Positions 22,989-34,384 of a DNA stretch of 64,000 nucleotides are shown here, one piece after another. The position numbers and the translations under genes are program-made. Below the pieces are notes generated by a model, which was not told where the DNA came from, ran no database searches, and worked only from the letters and a program-made list of their open reading frames with translations. How positions within the stretch are numbered: the first letter of the stretch is position 1; every line of letters begins with the position of its first letter. Source of the stretch: Ehretia macrophylla (taxonomy: Eukaryota > Streptophyta > Magnoliopsida > Boraginales > Ehretiaceae); NCBI GenBank assembly GCA_037974665.1, contig CM075767.1:26003498-26067497 (forward strand), in the 5' to 3' direction.

Positions 22989-25308
22989 TCACTTAGGCGC
23001 AACGGCGGGGGTGGTAGCATCGGCTTTATCCCCGACCTGGTCCATGCCTTTCTTGACAAAGTCCATCACCTCCTGGGCTTGGGACTTCAGGTCGGCTGGA
23101 AGCTTAAGAATCTCTCAGAATTCCGGCGGTAGAGCCTTCAAGATCTCGATGTAATCGTTCTTGGAGGCGGGAAGAAAGGTCTTCACTCGCTTCCAAGCTG
23201 CGACTTGGCCCCGAAAGTAATACTCCAGCTCGGCGTACTTAGCCATCGCCCCACCTTTCGTGGCCAGCCAGTCCACGGCCGTGTCGCTGGACTTGAAGAC
23301 TTCCACCACCTTCTCTCCTTGGAGGCCGACTAGGTCTACCAGCTCCCGAAACATCGCCTCGGCTTCGCGCTTCTCTAGCTTATAACGCTCGACGTCCTTG
23401 GCTACGACCTCGCATTGGGACTTCTCCGCCTCGAGCTCCTTGCTCAGCCGGTCAATCTCTGACGAGTCCACCTTACGCCTCTGGGCGGCCTCCTCCCTCA
23501 AGGCCTCAAGCTCGGCTCAGGCATCGATGTAACATTGCTCGAGCTCGACGCAGTAAGCCTGGGCCCTGGCCAAAAAGTTGGGAGCTGAAAGGATGTGGGA
23601 CTTGGCCTGCGTAAAAGGAAGCTAAATAGTCAGCCGAGCTAAAAAACATAACCATATCAACAGTCTAATAAGACTCACCGTGACTATGGTCGTCCTCAAG
23701 TCGAGCGAGAGCTGCTCCGCCGGGACCATCGCCAGCTTGGGGTCACGAGCCACCTTGGTTGCCTCCATGAAATCTTTACTGGGAGGGCTCACCTCCGTAG
23801 CCTTGCCCTTTCCGGAGTACTCGGCCCGAGGCCGTTTCTTACTATCATGGCGGGACACCGAGTGCTCCAGGATCAACACGCTCGAGCTCAATTTCTTGGG
23901 CAGGGGAGATCCCGAGGTCCCCTTTTGAAGTAACCTCGGTGCCGACCTTTTGCAATTGAGGGATGATGGAGCCCAAGCCGGACCGAGCCAAAACTTCGCC
24001 GCTAGCCTCGGCCTTTCTCTTCATCTGGGCGTAAGCGAGCTTTCTCGTATCTGTCATACCTGCAATAAAGCAGAGTAAAGAAGTGAGAGGTAGCCGAAGG
24101 CCGACTTGAAAAGGCAACAGCAGTCAGGATAATGGGGAAGCCGGGCACTGATCTGGCAAACTGACCCTTTGCTGAGCTGGGCTCCGCGTCCTCTTCGGGC
24201 TCCGGAAGTAAGCTGGGATAATCCCTTGAGAGGTCGGGCTCCCTACCAAATAACTTGGACTCCCAGATCCACTCCCATTTGAGCACACTATCGATGTTTA
24301 TCAACATCCCTGACGGGGGTCTCAGCACCGCGACTTCCTCAAGCTCCTCATCTGAAAGCTTGGGATCGTCATTGACATCCTTCTTCAAGCCCGGACTCCA
24401 GTCCGACCTGCACCCGAGTTCACAGCCGGCTCCACCCAGTAATAGTTATTGTGCCAGCCCTTGTTGAAGGAATGCCACTTGGTGAATATGCAGTTGCCGA
24501 CCCGAGCTGCGAAGTGAAACCACCCTGGCTGCTTCGAGTTGGGCTTGCACACAAAGAACTGCCTAAACCGGTGAAGGGTCGGCTCTACTTCCTTCTCAAG
24601 GCAGAACATATAGAATGCCACCACCACGGCCCAACCATTCGGCGACATTTGACCTGGGCTAAGCTCAAAGTAGTTCAAGATGTTAGTGATAAAATTGGGA
24701 AGTGGGAGCTGAATAACATCAAATGCAAGATCATAGATGGTAAAATAGTCTGGTAGAGGATAGCAAGCCGATTCGTGCCGACTTGGCACCTTCAACTTGT
24801 GGTGTTGGTCCACTGACCAGTTCCTTAGCCTGGCATTGGCCATTTGAATCGTGGAATGGCACTCATGCTTGCAACAGGCGAACAACTGCTCTATCCTTTT
24901 TCCCCGGGCCGACGAACCACTGGCTGTAGCCGAGCTCCGAGGTCAGATAGCCCTAATCGGGACTGCTTCGATCGGCTCCACCATGGAGGCTTCAGCTAAG
25001 TACTCTTGAGGTATCTCGACCCCCTCCAACTGATTCAACGGCTCCATATCTTCCCTATCTTTCAAGTCTCCTAGGTCGGCCAAAGGATCCGCCACGGCCT
25101 CCTCCTACACTTGCCTGACCCCAATAACTTGGCAATCATCATCGCTCTCCCTGGGCCCAAATTGCCGAGCTAATCCTTGAGACACACTGGTGCTCTCGTC
25201 ACCTTGATCTCTATCTGAGGCGAACTCTGAGCTTGACGGATTCTCGTCCCCTCTGTAGGATCTCACCTCCATCACTTGGGAATCTTCCGACTCCGACCTC
25301 CCCATCAT
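22989..25308 (-). pseudogene. Element A antisense additional gene (aORF), three exons, Transposase_28-like
   Basis: Runs opposite to gag-pol. Predicted exons are 25308-24166, 24059-23679 and 23606-22989. Intron 2 has GTGAGT...GCAG borders (23678-23607, 72 nt, phase 0); intron 1 has GTCAGT...GCAG (24165-24060, 106 nt, phase 1). Both match element B in place and phase. Exon 1 starts MMGRSESEDSQ (acidic, Ser-rich) and leads to a domain with YFTIYDLAFDV, LNYFELSPGQ and GWFHFAAR, which I recognise as the plant 'putative gypsy type transposon' family. Exon 3 is a charged helical region (REEAAQRRK, SKELEAEKSQ) followed by LEYYFRGQVA. Broken by stops (e.g. TAG near 25105, TGA at 23115) and by shifts near 24390 and 23900. 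Function of the family is unknown. Confidence 0.8.
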
Positions 25309-25540
25309 GTCTACAAATTGAAAATATATGTACAAGAATAACTAAAGGGAGTCGGGACGTACCTACGGCTCTAGCTGTGGAAGATGACCCGGCCTAATTG
25401 GCTCTGAGCTAATGGATTCCGAGCTGAATAACCTGAGAAGATATTTGCCGAGCTAAACGTGTCCGACCACTCGGGTATCCGACTTGAAAGCTCTGAATTT
25501 TGTAAGCAAAGTGTGAAATGAATCTCGGATGTCAAGGCCC

Positions 25541-25548
25541 TATTTATA
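25541..25548 (-). promoter_or_regulatory. TATA box for the antisense gene, element A
   Basis: On the minus strand the context is CCTATAAATAGGGCC, 233 nt upstream of the aORF start codon and about 200 bp inside the 3' LTR. The same block is kept at 45473-45480 in element B. Confidence 0.75.
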
Positions 25549-25730
25549 GGCAACTCCTGTAACTACCTCGGGAATCCCAAATGTCGCATCTTGTCATAAC
25601 CACCAGGTGACGTGTCAGCCATCTAAAGGGTATGCGTCGTTGACGTGGCCATCCTCACTTTGCCGGGGTCGGGCATCTCCAGCTCGGGAACAACTCCCAA
25701 ATCCATATTTCACCCTCTCGATCTCGACTT

Positions 25731-25745
25731 AGGGGGAGGGGGGAT
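25731..25745 (+). promoter_or_regulatory. Polypurine tract of element A
   Basis: AGGGGGAGGGGGGAT immediately precedes the 3' LTR. Confidence 0.9.
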
Positions 25746-26251
25746 TGACGAGGGGGATCCCGAACTAATGTAAAATGTCCACGCCGAGTTGAGGCGGGCT
25801 AATCCGAGCCAAGCCGAGCATATTCAGCTAATGCCCAATTTGGATGCTGATCCAATCTCACCCCGACCCCAGAAAACCCCGACCTCGGTGTCAGCTGCTT
25901 TGATAGGACATAAAGCTGCACCGCATTACATGCTGTTGGCCCAAAATTTAGTATAAATAGAGCTTCACCCCTTCATTTCAGGGGAACTGATCATTCATGC
26001 TTTCAGCTACTTCGCTAGCTCGGACATACTAATCATTCGCACGCCCGAGGGAAAAATTCGGGTCATCACCCTGCCTTTTCCTTCCCTTTCCTTGTGCAGG
26101 TTAAGTGGCCGACCTGAAAATTCAACTCGGAAGCCAACCTGAAAGTTCAACTCGGAGGCCGACCTGAAAGTTCAGCTCGGAGGCCAACTTGAAAGTCCAG
26201 CTTGGCAGAAGTAGCCACTCGATCTCAACTGTGAGATTCCCAACCTCGACA
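25746..26251 (+). repeat. Element A 3' LTR (506 bp)
   Basis: Same length as the 5' LTR, TGACG...CGACA ends, TATA box at 25952-25960 and the four 25-bp units at 26107-26206. Followed by the target duplication AAACC. Confidence 0.95.
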
Positions 26252-26288
26252 AAACCCATGACCTTTTGGTACCTAGACTCTAATACCA

Positions 26289-26363
26289 TGTTAAGTGAAC
26301 CCACCTTATCTAAAAATTTAAACTGTTAGAGAATGATTTATTGTATTATTTATATCTTCAACA
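26289..26363 (-). repeat. TRIM-1 LTR (5' LTR on minus strand)
   Basis: This 75-bp repeat matches 16567-16604 at its start and the right LTR of the second TRIM (31995-32078) along its length. It has TG...CA ends and abuts the primer site at 26276-26288. Confidence 0.75.
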
Positions 26364-27589
26364 AGTCAGTCCTGATTTTTCGGTTCTTGACTTGTATATT
26401 TTGTTGTATCTTATCATTATCCTACAGGCCATAGTTATCGTTAGACTTGTACTACTGAGAGATAAACTTCTTTCAACTTACTGATAGATAAGTACTTGTA
26501 ACATTCATGTACATCCACCAACTGACTCTTATTGTACTGTGAGTGGTTTGAGCCAGCCTAAAGACTGTACAAGGCAAAACCATGCATAGGTTGTGTTTTC
26601 TTACTGGGGTTGCACTTCCATCTGGCTACGGTGGATGAACCACTCACGTCTAACTCTCTCTCAACCGTCAAATGGAAGAATTTTCCTTCTTACCGTTGGC
26701 AATACAGCTGCATTATGAGGGAAACCCAGTGGAAATTGCTCTCCTTGCATAGCACTGCTACAAGGATAACATGAGCATTTCTCTATTCAGTTTAGAGGGC
26801 TTGGGGGAATTACTATAAGTTTATAGCCCCTCACTCTTCTATGCACAATCGACTCGAATAGATTATGGTCTCTTGCATCGGCACTACACAATTGAAGATA
26901 AAAGAAATGCTTTATATCCTTAATTAACGAAGCAACATGGAGATGATTCAAACAACATAAACTTGTTGCTTCTGCTTCTAATACTTCCAAACTTTTCCAT
27001 CCATAAATTCACAAAGTTTCGTTTAAGAGAACCTTGAGAGGATATCAGCTACAAAAACTTAGCCGATATAAAACTATATGATAACATCTAATTTTTCCGA
27101 TGGGAATTGCCCCATCTATCCTCCTAAGGAGAAATTTAGTTTCAAACCCCGTGCTAACGTGCCTTAAGATTGGTCAATTTCAAACTCAACGGCAGCTGTT
27201 ATCATTCTGATCACAAAAAGGATAATTGTTTGAGGAAGCTTTACAAAACCGACCTTAAAATGTACACCAATGGCTACCAATTCAACTGAACAGCAAATGT
27301 AGGAGTCATTAAAGGCTCCTTGCACGACGGTTTCAATCATACTTAGCCCTGGCAAGGCTGATGACTAGTTAGCCAGGGCATGCTCCCAGAATACTATTTC
27401 CTCGACCCTTCGCGATACCATTATGTTCAGTTCCTCGAGTCTCACATATCAAATACAGTATAACTGTTACAGTCTGAGATGCTCAAGAATTGCAAGGAAG
27501 CCCACTAGTGGAGCAAATCTAGTTTGAATCAAATGTGTAGGTCGGTTGGATATACAAGATCAAATAATTGAATCATATTCATAATTGTC
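26364..27589. other. Downstream region of the small host gene
   Basis: Would contain the 3' UTR of the minus-strand gene ending at 27590. No other gene is supported. A 67-codon minus frame (26787-26990) has no convincing similarity. Confidence 0.4.
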
Positions 27590-29331
27590 TCATTTCTTTG
27601 CCTTAGCAAACCTGAGGCATCTATACTTCTCACCACTTACAGTTATTTCAAGAGCTCCATCTTGATTATCTTGATTTGATGCAGTTCCCATGAGGACACT
27701 TTTCTCTTTCTCAAGGTTTTCTCTCTCCATCTTTAACCTTGCCTCTGCTCTGCTAATTTCGGCCTGAGATGCACCAACTATGTCACATAAACAATTATTT
27801 AGAGAAGGAGAAAGCAATAAGACATCCAATAAAGATAAACAATTGAATGAACCTTGGTTCACAGATGGAGATCATTCATGTTCAGCTACAAGCAACAATC
27901 AAGATTTGGCTATGTTTTCCAAGTTTATTTTCATACTTTTAGGAAATAAAAAGCAACACAATGCTAGCATGTGCAGTCATTCGTGAGGAAGCAAAGTAGC
28001 TGTATACCTCCCGGAAACCCAACCGTGGAAATATGTAGACACCAGTCGTAAAGTATTGTTTTGAGAAGTACCAGTTGTAAAGTTATTAATCTGATTTCTA
28101 TTTTTGTGCAGAATAAAGACCAAATTTTTAAATATTGTCCAAAAATTTGAATTTTTAATGGCTCCGCTTGCTTGTTCTGTTAAACTGCTGGTAATAACAT
28201 TGGCCTTTCTCTAATTTTAAAATTTTCCAATCACATTTCAATCTAGTATGGAATTTTAAATTGGCAACTAATAGCATAAGCGAAACAAATCTATGGTGTC
28301 CTACTGCCAAATTGTCCATCTCAAACAAACAGCATTATTTCCATTAGGAAACCACTAATTACGTTTTGAAGGGAGCGTACATGCAAAATAATTATATCTT
28401 AACTACCAGAGCAGATAGTACGAGAGACTAGAATTCACACATAGTCGAAATTATAGTAATCAGCAAATACAAGCAGCATATAGTTCAGAACAGCAAGGAA
28501 AAACATCAAATTTTCAAAGTTGATGAGGAATCAGAGCCTGAATTTACAATCTGGCAATCAATTTAGTGCAAAATTTATAGGATTAGAAATCATGAAGAAA
28601 AGAAGTAAGACCCGATTGTGTCAATACTCTTCAACATTAAAAGGATTAATCCAGAAATGAAAGTGAAAATGGCAACTAGTGCTTGTTGGTTAGATAAACA
28701 CCTATATTATGACTCAGTTTTAACCAGGTACCCAAATTAATTCAAGTCAATTCTTAGCCCTGTCATATTTTCTTTAGCACAAACTTATCACCATTTCATT
28801 GGGTGTGTTCCGTCTTCTGTCAGAATCTAACAGAGTTTTCTACTTTATTATGCACATCACGTTTAAAGAGACGAACTTACATGAGTCTACATTGTTATAA
28901 TTGTTTGACTGAAATGAAATATGAACTCTATCAGCCACCTTAGTTTATAGGACCGAAGAGCATCATTTACCCTTAATTGAATACAGAACATATATAAGAC
29001 CTTCCAAGTTCTCTAACAGTAGAAGTAGAGGTGACCAAATTATCATTGGTTGCTGAGATGCAGTCCATGCAGATCATATTTGGATCCCCAAATTAGGAAC
29101 TGCAACAAGAATTAAGATATCATGATAGTAGTAGTGAGCAACTTCAGATACCTCACGACGAGAGAGCTCAGCCTTCCAAGCTGCTTCTCGTTCTGCAACT
29201 TCACGTTCACGCTCCTCAATGTAACTTTGCATCTCCCTCTCCTTCATTATTCTGTCCTGTATGTCTGCATCTAGCGCCTCCTTCAGTTCCTGCACAAATT
29301 TCTCTACCACTGTCTTTATTCTTAGCGACAT
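27590..29331 (-). CDS. Small coiled-coil protein, 117 aa, two exons
   Basis: A host gene on the minus strand. Exon 1 (29331-29152) encodes 60 residues from MSLRIKTVVE to ELSRRE; exon 2 (27763-27590) encodes 57 residues from AEISRAEARL to CLRFAKAKK and a stop. The intron (29151-27764, 1388 nt) has a GTATCTG donor and a CATCTCAG acceptor and lies exactly between codons (phase 0). The protein is highly charged and predicted helical from about residue 10 to 82 (EREMQSYIEEREREVAEREA, then KMERENLEKE). It ends in a short conserved-looking globular piece (LEITVSGEKYRCLRFAKAKK). No signal peptide or membrane segment. I do not recognise a named family. The ATG at 29331 follows a possible acceptor (CAATCATAG) at about 29345, so upstream UTR splicing is likely. 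Continuous frame, no stops. Confidence 0.7.
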
Positions 29332-30694
29332 GGACTCCTTTTCCTCTATGATTGGTAATTAAGGCTGTCTCCTTAATGAACTGACCAACGCTTCTCCAGA
29401 AAGAGCTGCCAGCAGCATAAATTACAACCTTGAATCTGAACTCGAGGAAGGACAAACAAAAATTAGTATAATCTGCAGGCAGGGTAGAAGGAGGAGGACT
29501 AAAAGGATGTAGAAGACTATGATAATTACAGGAGAAGAAGAGGGAAAAAGTAATAGGAAAAGGATTTCAACTGCGATAGGTAAACAATATAAAGTCTTTG
29601 CTACAAGATGCTTCTTGTTGAAGTGGTAATGGTCCTGTTTCTTTCAGTAAGGCTCTTCAATTGAGAGCTCCGAGTGTTCTGACTAGTTAATTTTTTACTT
29701 TGTTGTTGGTTATGAATAGAGAAGCTAACTGATATCATTAACCCCGAAAAGATGAAGAGTTTTTTGAAACTTCAAGGGAGAAAGATAACAGGAGCAGATG
29801 ATCAATGTCTTTGCCTTTTATCAAAATTTACTTCCAACGCGTAAATTTTAGGTAAAATACTCTCAACTTCTCATTTTTGTCACCTAATAGTCATCTGAAA
29901 TTCATTTCTGATAAAACTCTATTATTATAATTAATTAAATGATCAATTTGACATGAACATGGAAGGTATTTCTGCCAAAGATCAACGAAAGGAATGTATT
30001 TTGTTAGGATGATTCTATCTCCTTTCCATAAAATACAAATTATTGGACCTAAAAAAAAGAACAGTTTCCTCACCGATGCCCTATTCCTTCCTAAAAACCC
30101 CTCCCCTACTGCAGGATTTCAGTTCCTCCCCAGCATGTTTTTTCTTGGCTGACATTACAGTCTCTTTCCCACGGTCAGGCTACTCCATAAGAGAAAGAAT
30201 AAAGAGGTAAAGGTCCAACTTTAGTATACTGTTGATATCAAACAACTCAGCTGTATAAAAACAAAAATGTTTGTATTGAACAGAAAATTTCATACATTCC
30301 TTACCCTCCACTTTAGCAGATTTTAATGGTAAAGAAGATCCTTTCCGAGTTAAATGAGTTCTACTAAAAAATTATTGAAGCTGAGTTTCATAGAAATCCT
30401 ACTACCCAGCAAAACCTAATTCCATTTTCGAAGATATGGTACCATCTTAGACATCTGAATTTAAAGTTAAGAAAACACCACATGAACTTGATGGAACATC
30501 TAAATTCAACTTTGCACAAGGAAAACGATAAGTGATGACACTTAGTTGAATAATAGCTTAAACTTTTAAATGAGGTGGTGATTTAATATGATATCAGAGC
30601 CTAAGTACCAAAATGTACTAGGTTCAAAACTCACTGCCACCTATTTTAAAATATTAAAACTGTTCAAATGCAAGGCTTAAAATCTAACTCCACC

Positions 30695-31971
30695 TAGGGG
30701 TGGCATTTGGGCCAGCCCGGCACGACCCGGCCCAGCCCGGCTGAATTGTGTGTCAAGAAAATTGAGCTTGGCTCAGCACATATGTTTTGGTGGGCCGAGC
30801 TGAGCTGGGCTCAATTTTTAGAATATAGAACCCAGCTTGGCCCACCAGCCCGCTATCACGAGTCGCGAGTTGAGCTGGGCTGGACTGGACTAGCCCATAT
30901 ACATATATACATATATATTAAAATTTAAACTTTTTTGTAAAAAGAAAATTAATTTAACTATTAACGAAAAAATACACAAATTGATTGATGATATTAATAA
31001 TTAACTTAAACGATAAAATACAACACAACATAACAAACTACAAGTTAATGAGACACAAGTACATTAGTGATATAAATATGAAAATAAAATATTACATAAA
31101 TGCTTAAGGAAAGCTACTGTAAATTGATAATATCAAATTTACGTAGAAATATAAATTGATGTTGATAATAGTTACAAATTACATACCCACGTTCTTTAAA
31201 GTACGTAAGATAATTCCAAACTTCTAACGAATGTAATCGTCGTGAAAGATTTTATTCTTCCATGGACATAGTTATATATAATGTTGTAGACTTGTAGTAA
31301 AATAAAGTTGAATATACTAAGTGAGTAAACACTGTTACTAAGTATTTATAGGAAAAATTATATGTACAATTATAAAAATTATAAAAAAAATTGTACCTAA
31401 GAGCTTTTAAAAAAAATTGTATGAAGGGATTTAAAGTTGCAAGTTGCAAACTTGCAATGTTATAAAAAAGGTTTGATAACAAATCATTTAATATTAACTT
31501 AAGAAATACATTTGCTACTTTTTATTATTAGTGTGTTAAAAAATATAATTACTACGACTTGCTAGTTTATTTTTAAAAAAAATAGTTACTATGAGTTGCA
31601 TTGCATACATAAAGTATAATATTTTAATTTCTTTTAATAAGTGAGCTCAAATGTGCTTAATTTGTGTTGAAATCGAGTTGAGCTCGAGATGAACCTTATA
31701 TGGGCTCAAAATGGGCCTTATCTGGGCTCGAACTGGGCCTGTGCTGGGCTCCGAGCTGGGCTGGGTTCTTGGGCTGGGCTGAGCTGGGCCTGAACTCAAA
31801 TGAGCCTGGGCTGAAATGGGCTGGGTCAGAAATTATAGGACCCAGCTCGGCCCACACATATGTGGTGGGCTGGGCCGAGTCGAGCCCACTACCAATTGAG
31901 CTGGGCTAGGTCCGAATTTTTATATGCTGGGCTGTGTTCGGCCTGTCGGCCCAGCCCAAATGCCACCTCTA
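30695..31971. mobile_element. Non-autonomous hAT element (1277 bp)
   Basis: Inverted ends TAGGGGTGGCATTTGGGC and GCCCAAATGCCACCTCTA, of the type seen in hAT elements. The 8-bp flanks ACTCCACC (30687-30694) and ACTCCAAT (31972-31979) match at six positions. Both subterminal regions are GC-rich and repeat GAGCTGGGCTGG, while the middle is very AT-rich. No transposase frame. It sits inside TRIM-2, whose two halves become continuous when it is removed. Confidence 0.85.
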
Positions 31972-31994
31972 ACTCCAATTGCACTTGCGGGGCG

Positions 31995-32078
31995 TATTGA
32001 ATATGATAAATAATATAACAAACCCCTCTCTAATAGCTTAACCTTTTAGATGGAGCGGTCACTTATGGTCACTTAACA
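31995..32078 (+). repeat. TRIM-2 right LTR
   Basis: 84 bp, starts TATTGAATATG (first base pair mutated from TG) and ends GGTCACTTAACA. It contains a small duplication of GGTCACTTA. It matches the TRIM-1 LTR at 26289-26363. Confidence 0.75.
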
Positions 32079-32546
32079 CATCTTCATCCATATTGAAAAA
32101 TTATCTCATGAAACCCATCATATCAAAACATTATTAACAATGAGAATATACACACAAACACACATCTATAGAATATCTTAACTGTGACAAAGGTAATTAA
32201 TTTTTTCAAAAGTTGTATCACAGCAAACCTTAGTAGCTCAAGATTGAAACTAAACTAAGATTAGACAAAGGGAAAGATTGTAATTTTATTTTTTATTACT
32301 TCACTTGATTTATCTGAAAATTATTAGCTTCACTGATGCATCTTTTTATCACCATATCATCAAACTATGAATCCATAGGCAAGAATAAATCAACAAAATT
32401 ACGTATACAAAATAACCCAAGTCAAAAGAAAAGGAAAAACAAAAAGAAAAACATAGTTTTGCATAGTAATAGCAATAGTATCAAAAGGCAGCAAAAATAT
32501 TACAAAGAAAAATCAAAAAGTATACAAAGAGAACAAATAAGAGTAC

Positions 32547-32740
32547 CTTATTAATTGAAGCTTTTTCAGCCCTTTCTTAACTTTTATTCTTGACTTTAAA
32601 AATTATCAGGATAAGAAGTGTGATGGATTGAGTGAGCAAGAATTAAAGAAGAACTGAGAAGAAGAAACACACACACAGTGAGGTCAACGGGAACAGGGAA
32701 GAACTGGAAAGGAGGGAAGTCTATTCTTCAACGCTAATAT
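32547..32740 (-). other. Probable 5' UTR exon and promoter side of the 27590-29331 gene
   Basis: On the minus strand this is a CT-rich stretch (TTCTTCTTCTCAGTTCTTC) without a long frame. It ends in AATAAG followed by a GTACTC splice donor at 32546. Such pyrimidine-rich leader exons are common in plant genes. Linking it to the coding exons implies an intron of about 3.2 kb that contains TRIM-2 and the hAT element. RNA evidence is lacking, and the transcription start is a guess. Confidence 0.4.
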
Positions 32741-32759
32741 TTTTGGGATGAGGTTTAAA

Positions 32760-34384
32760 TTTGAAACGCTGTTTTGATAAAAATTTAATAATAAAAATTG
32801 ATGGGTATTTATTAGTGTTTGGTGTTTAAGAGAGATAATTGATAGGTAAACTGATGGCTTTTTTTATTTTAGGATGTTAAAAAAGAAATTTGAAATTCAG
32901 TTATTAATTAAAATGATAAAAATTTGAATTAAATTTGTTTAAAAAAAAGTAAATTAAATTTAATTAAAAGAGATGAGTTAAACTTGTTAGATCACTATTT
33001 ATACTCTTAAGGATTGTCAGTTTTGATTGTGAATGAATTTTTATTTGTATAACTTTTTAATTTTTATTTTTGCTCATAAAATTAATATATAATTTATTTT
33101 AAATTTTATCATTGATTTGAATTTTTTTTATTTTTTGTTTCTTTACATTTAAATTAATTTTTCTTACATTATTTTTAGGTTTTTTTATTTATTTAAACTA
33201 ATTTTTTATTTTTTTAATTAAATAGTCACAGTTACGGTTAACCGTAATTTTTTAAATTTTTAACAGTTATGTTATAGTTAATATTTTTTCAGTTACGGCT
33301 ATAATTATAGGTTTGTTAAACGGTTTTGATTATAATTTTATCATTTTTTTATAATTATCTGAACCTTTATCATCCTTATTTTTGTAAAAAAAAAAAAAAA
33401 GAAAGGACCGATTCGTAAAAGAAAAATAGATAACATTGTTTAAATCGTAATAAATCATACAGGAAAAGTGATGGCTCGGCTTTAGGGGCGAGACAGAACA
33501 AGCAAGCTTAGTTCTTGTAGATTAGAATCATAAAGAATTATGTGATTATTTTGTTTTGATGGAACAGAAACTAAAATAAAGGGATAAATTTTTATAAATA
33601 AATTAACATATTTAACCTTCAATGAATTAAAAAGCCATATAAATTTGAGGTAAAAGAAAAAAAATGGATACATAAATGATTCTAAAATTGTTACGATACT
33701 TCCTTTTCCACCATAAATTTGAGGATAAGAATTCGGGATACCAGAGACATTAGTCTAATTTCTGTTATACCTTTTTTTATTAACTCTTTTTTTTGTCGTA
33801 TTCTTTTATTAACTCCTCTAAACCAAAAAATGTGAAAGAATTTTTTTAATCCCTCCGTAATCAATTTCTTCCCCCATTTTCCCTAATCCAAACTGCATAA
33901 CATATGAGAATTTTTTTTCTTGGTTGGCTTCACTTTTAGATGAAACGATAAGTTTGAAATTCTTTAAGGGGCAATTAAAAGTTTTATATAATTTTAATGT
34001 ATCTTATAATACAATAATTATAAAAAAGGTATTTAAATATCTTTCATTTAAAATTATTTTTTCCTTTCCTTTCTTTCTCTAGTTGAAATTAAAAATCATA
34101 AATTCTTTTCATTTCATTTCTCTTCTTCTTCTTTTTTTCTCTACACGAGTAAAACCCTTTCCAGTTCTTTCATTTCCTTGATGTGTTTTTCTCTCGCTTA
34201 TTAGCTTTTCCTTTCCCAAACGTAGTATAACCGATGACCAACGCTTGGAAGGACTATTAGAAGTCCAGTGTCGTATTGCACGTTGCCATTTCTTTTTCCA
34301 AATTGAAAAAAGGAAATAATTTATGTTGGCCTTAGCCGAGATAAGCCTATGGTTTAAAAGCAAACCAATAACTGAATATTATAT
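32760..34384. other. Very AT-rich region, no gene seen
   Basis: Long A/T homopolymer runs and a patch of GTTACGG/CCGTAAC repeats near 33230-33300. No coding similarity or element end recognised. Confidence 0.5.

Larger units (their letters stand above)
16694..26251 (+). mobile_element. Ty3/gypsy Tat-lineage retrotransposon, element A (9558 bp)
   Basis: Complete structure: two 506-bp LTRs, primer site, gag-pol without a chromodomain, an antisense additional gene between integrase and the 3' LTR, and a polypurine tract. The 5-bp target duplication AAACC is present on both sides (16689-16693 and 26252-26256). Absence of a chromodomain, a second RNase H after the first, and the antisense gene point to the Tat lineage (Retand/Grande/Ogre relatives). 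Many stops, frameshifts and deletions make it non-autonomous. It inserted into a TRIM. Confidence 0.95.
16567..26363 (-). mobile_element. TRIM (miniature LTR retrotransposon), split by Tat element A
   Basis: Read on the minus strand: an LTR (26363 to 26289, starting TGTTGAAGATATAAATAATAC and ending CACTTAACA), an initiator-Met-type primer site TGGTATTAGAGTC (26288-26276), a short interior, then after element A the rest of the interior, a purine tract TTTGCGGGGGCG and the start of the second LTR (16604 to 16567). Without the 9.56 kb insertion the TRIM is only about 240 bp. It has no coding capacity and would depend on enzymes from other elements. The second LTR loses similarity after about 38 bp. 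Confidence 0.8.
30546..32078 (+). mobile_element. TRIM-2 (miniature LTR retrotransposon), split by a hAT element
   Basis: Plus-strand copy of the family at 16567-26363. Parts: truncated left LTR (30546-30588, AATAGCTTAAACTTTTAAATG), primer site TGATATCAGAGCC (30589-30601, one change from the initiator-Met site), interior matching TRIM-1 (ATTTTAAAATATTAAAACTG), then after the hAT element a purine tract TTGCGGGGCG and the right LTR at 31995-32078 ending CACTTAACA. Confidence 0.8.

Noticed and set aside
25311-25362. A 5' UTR intron in the antisense gene (GTACGT...TTTGTAG)
   Set aside because: At 52 nt it is shorter than usual plant introns, and element B lacks the GT at the matching place.
26787-26990. 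Minus-strand frame as a LINE RNase H remnant
   Set aside because: AEATSL and a few spaced residues are suggestive, but catalytic blocks cannot be lined up.
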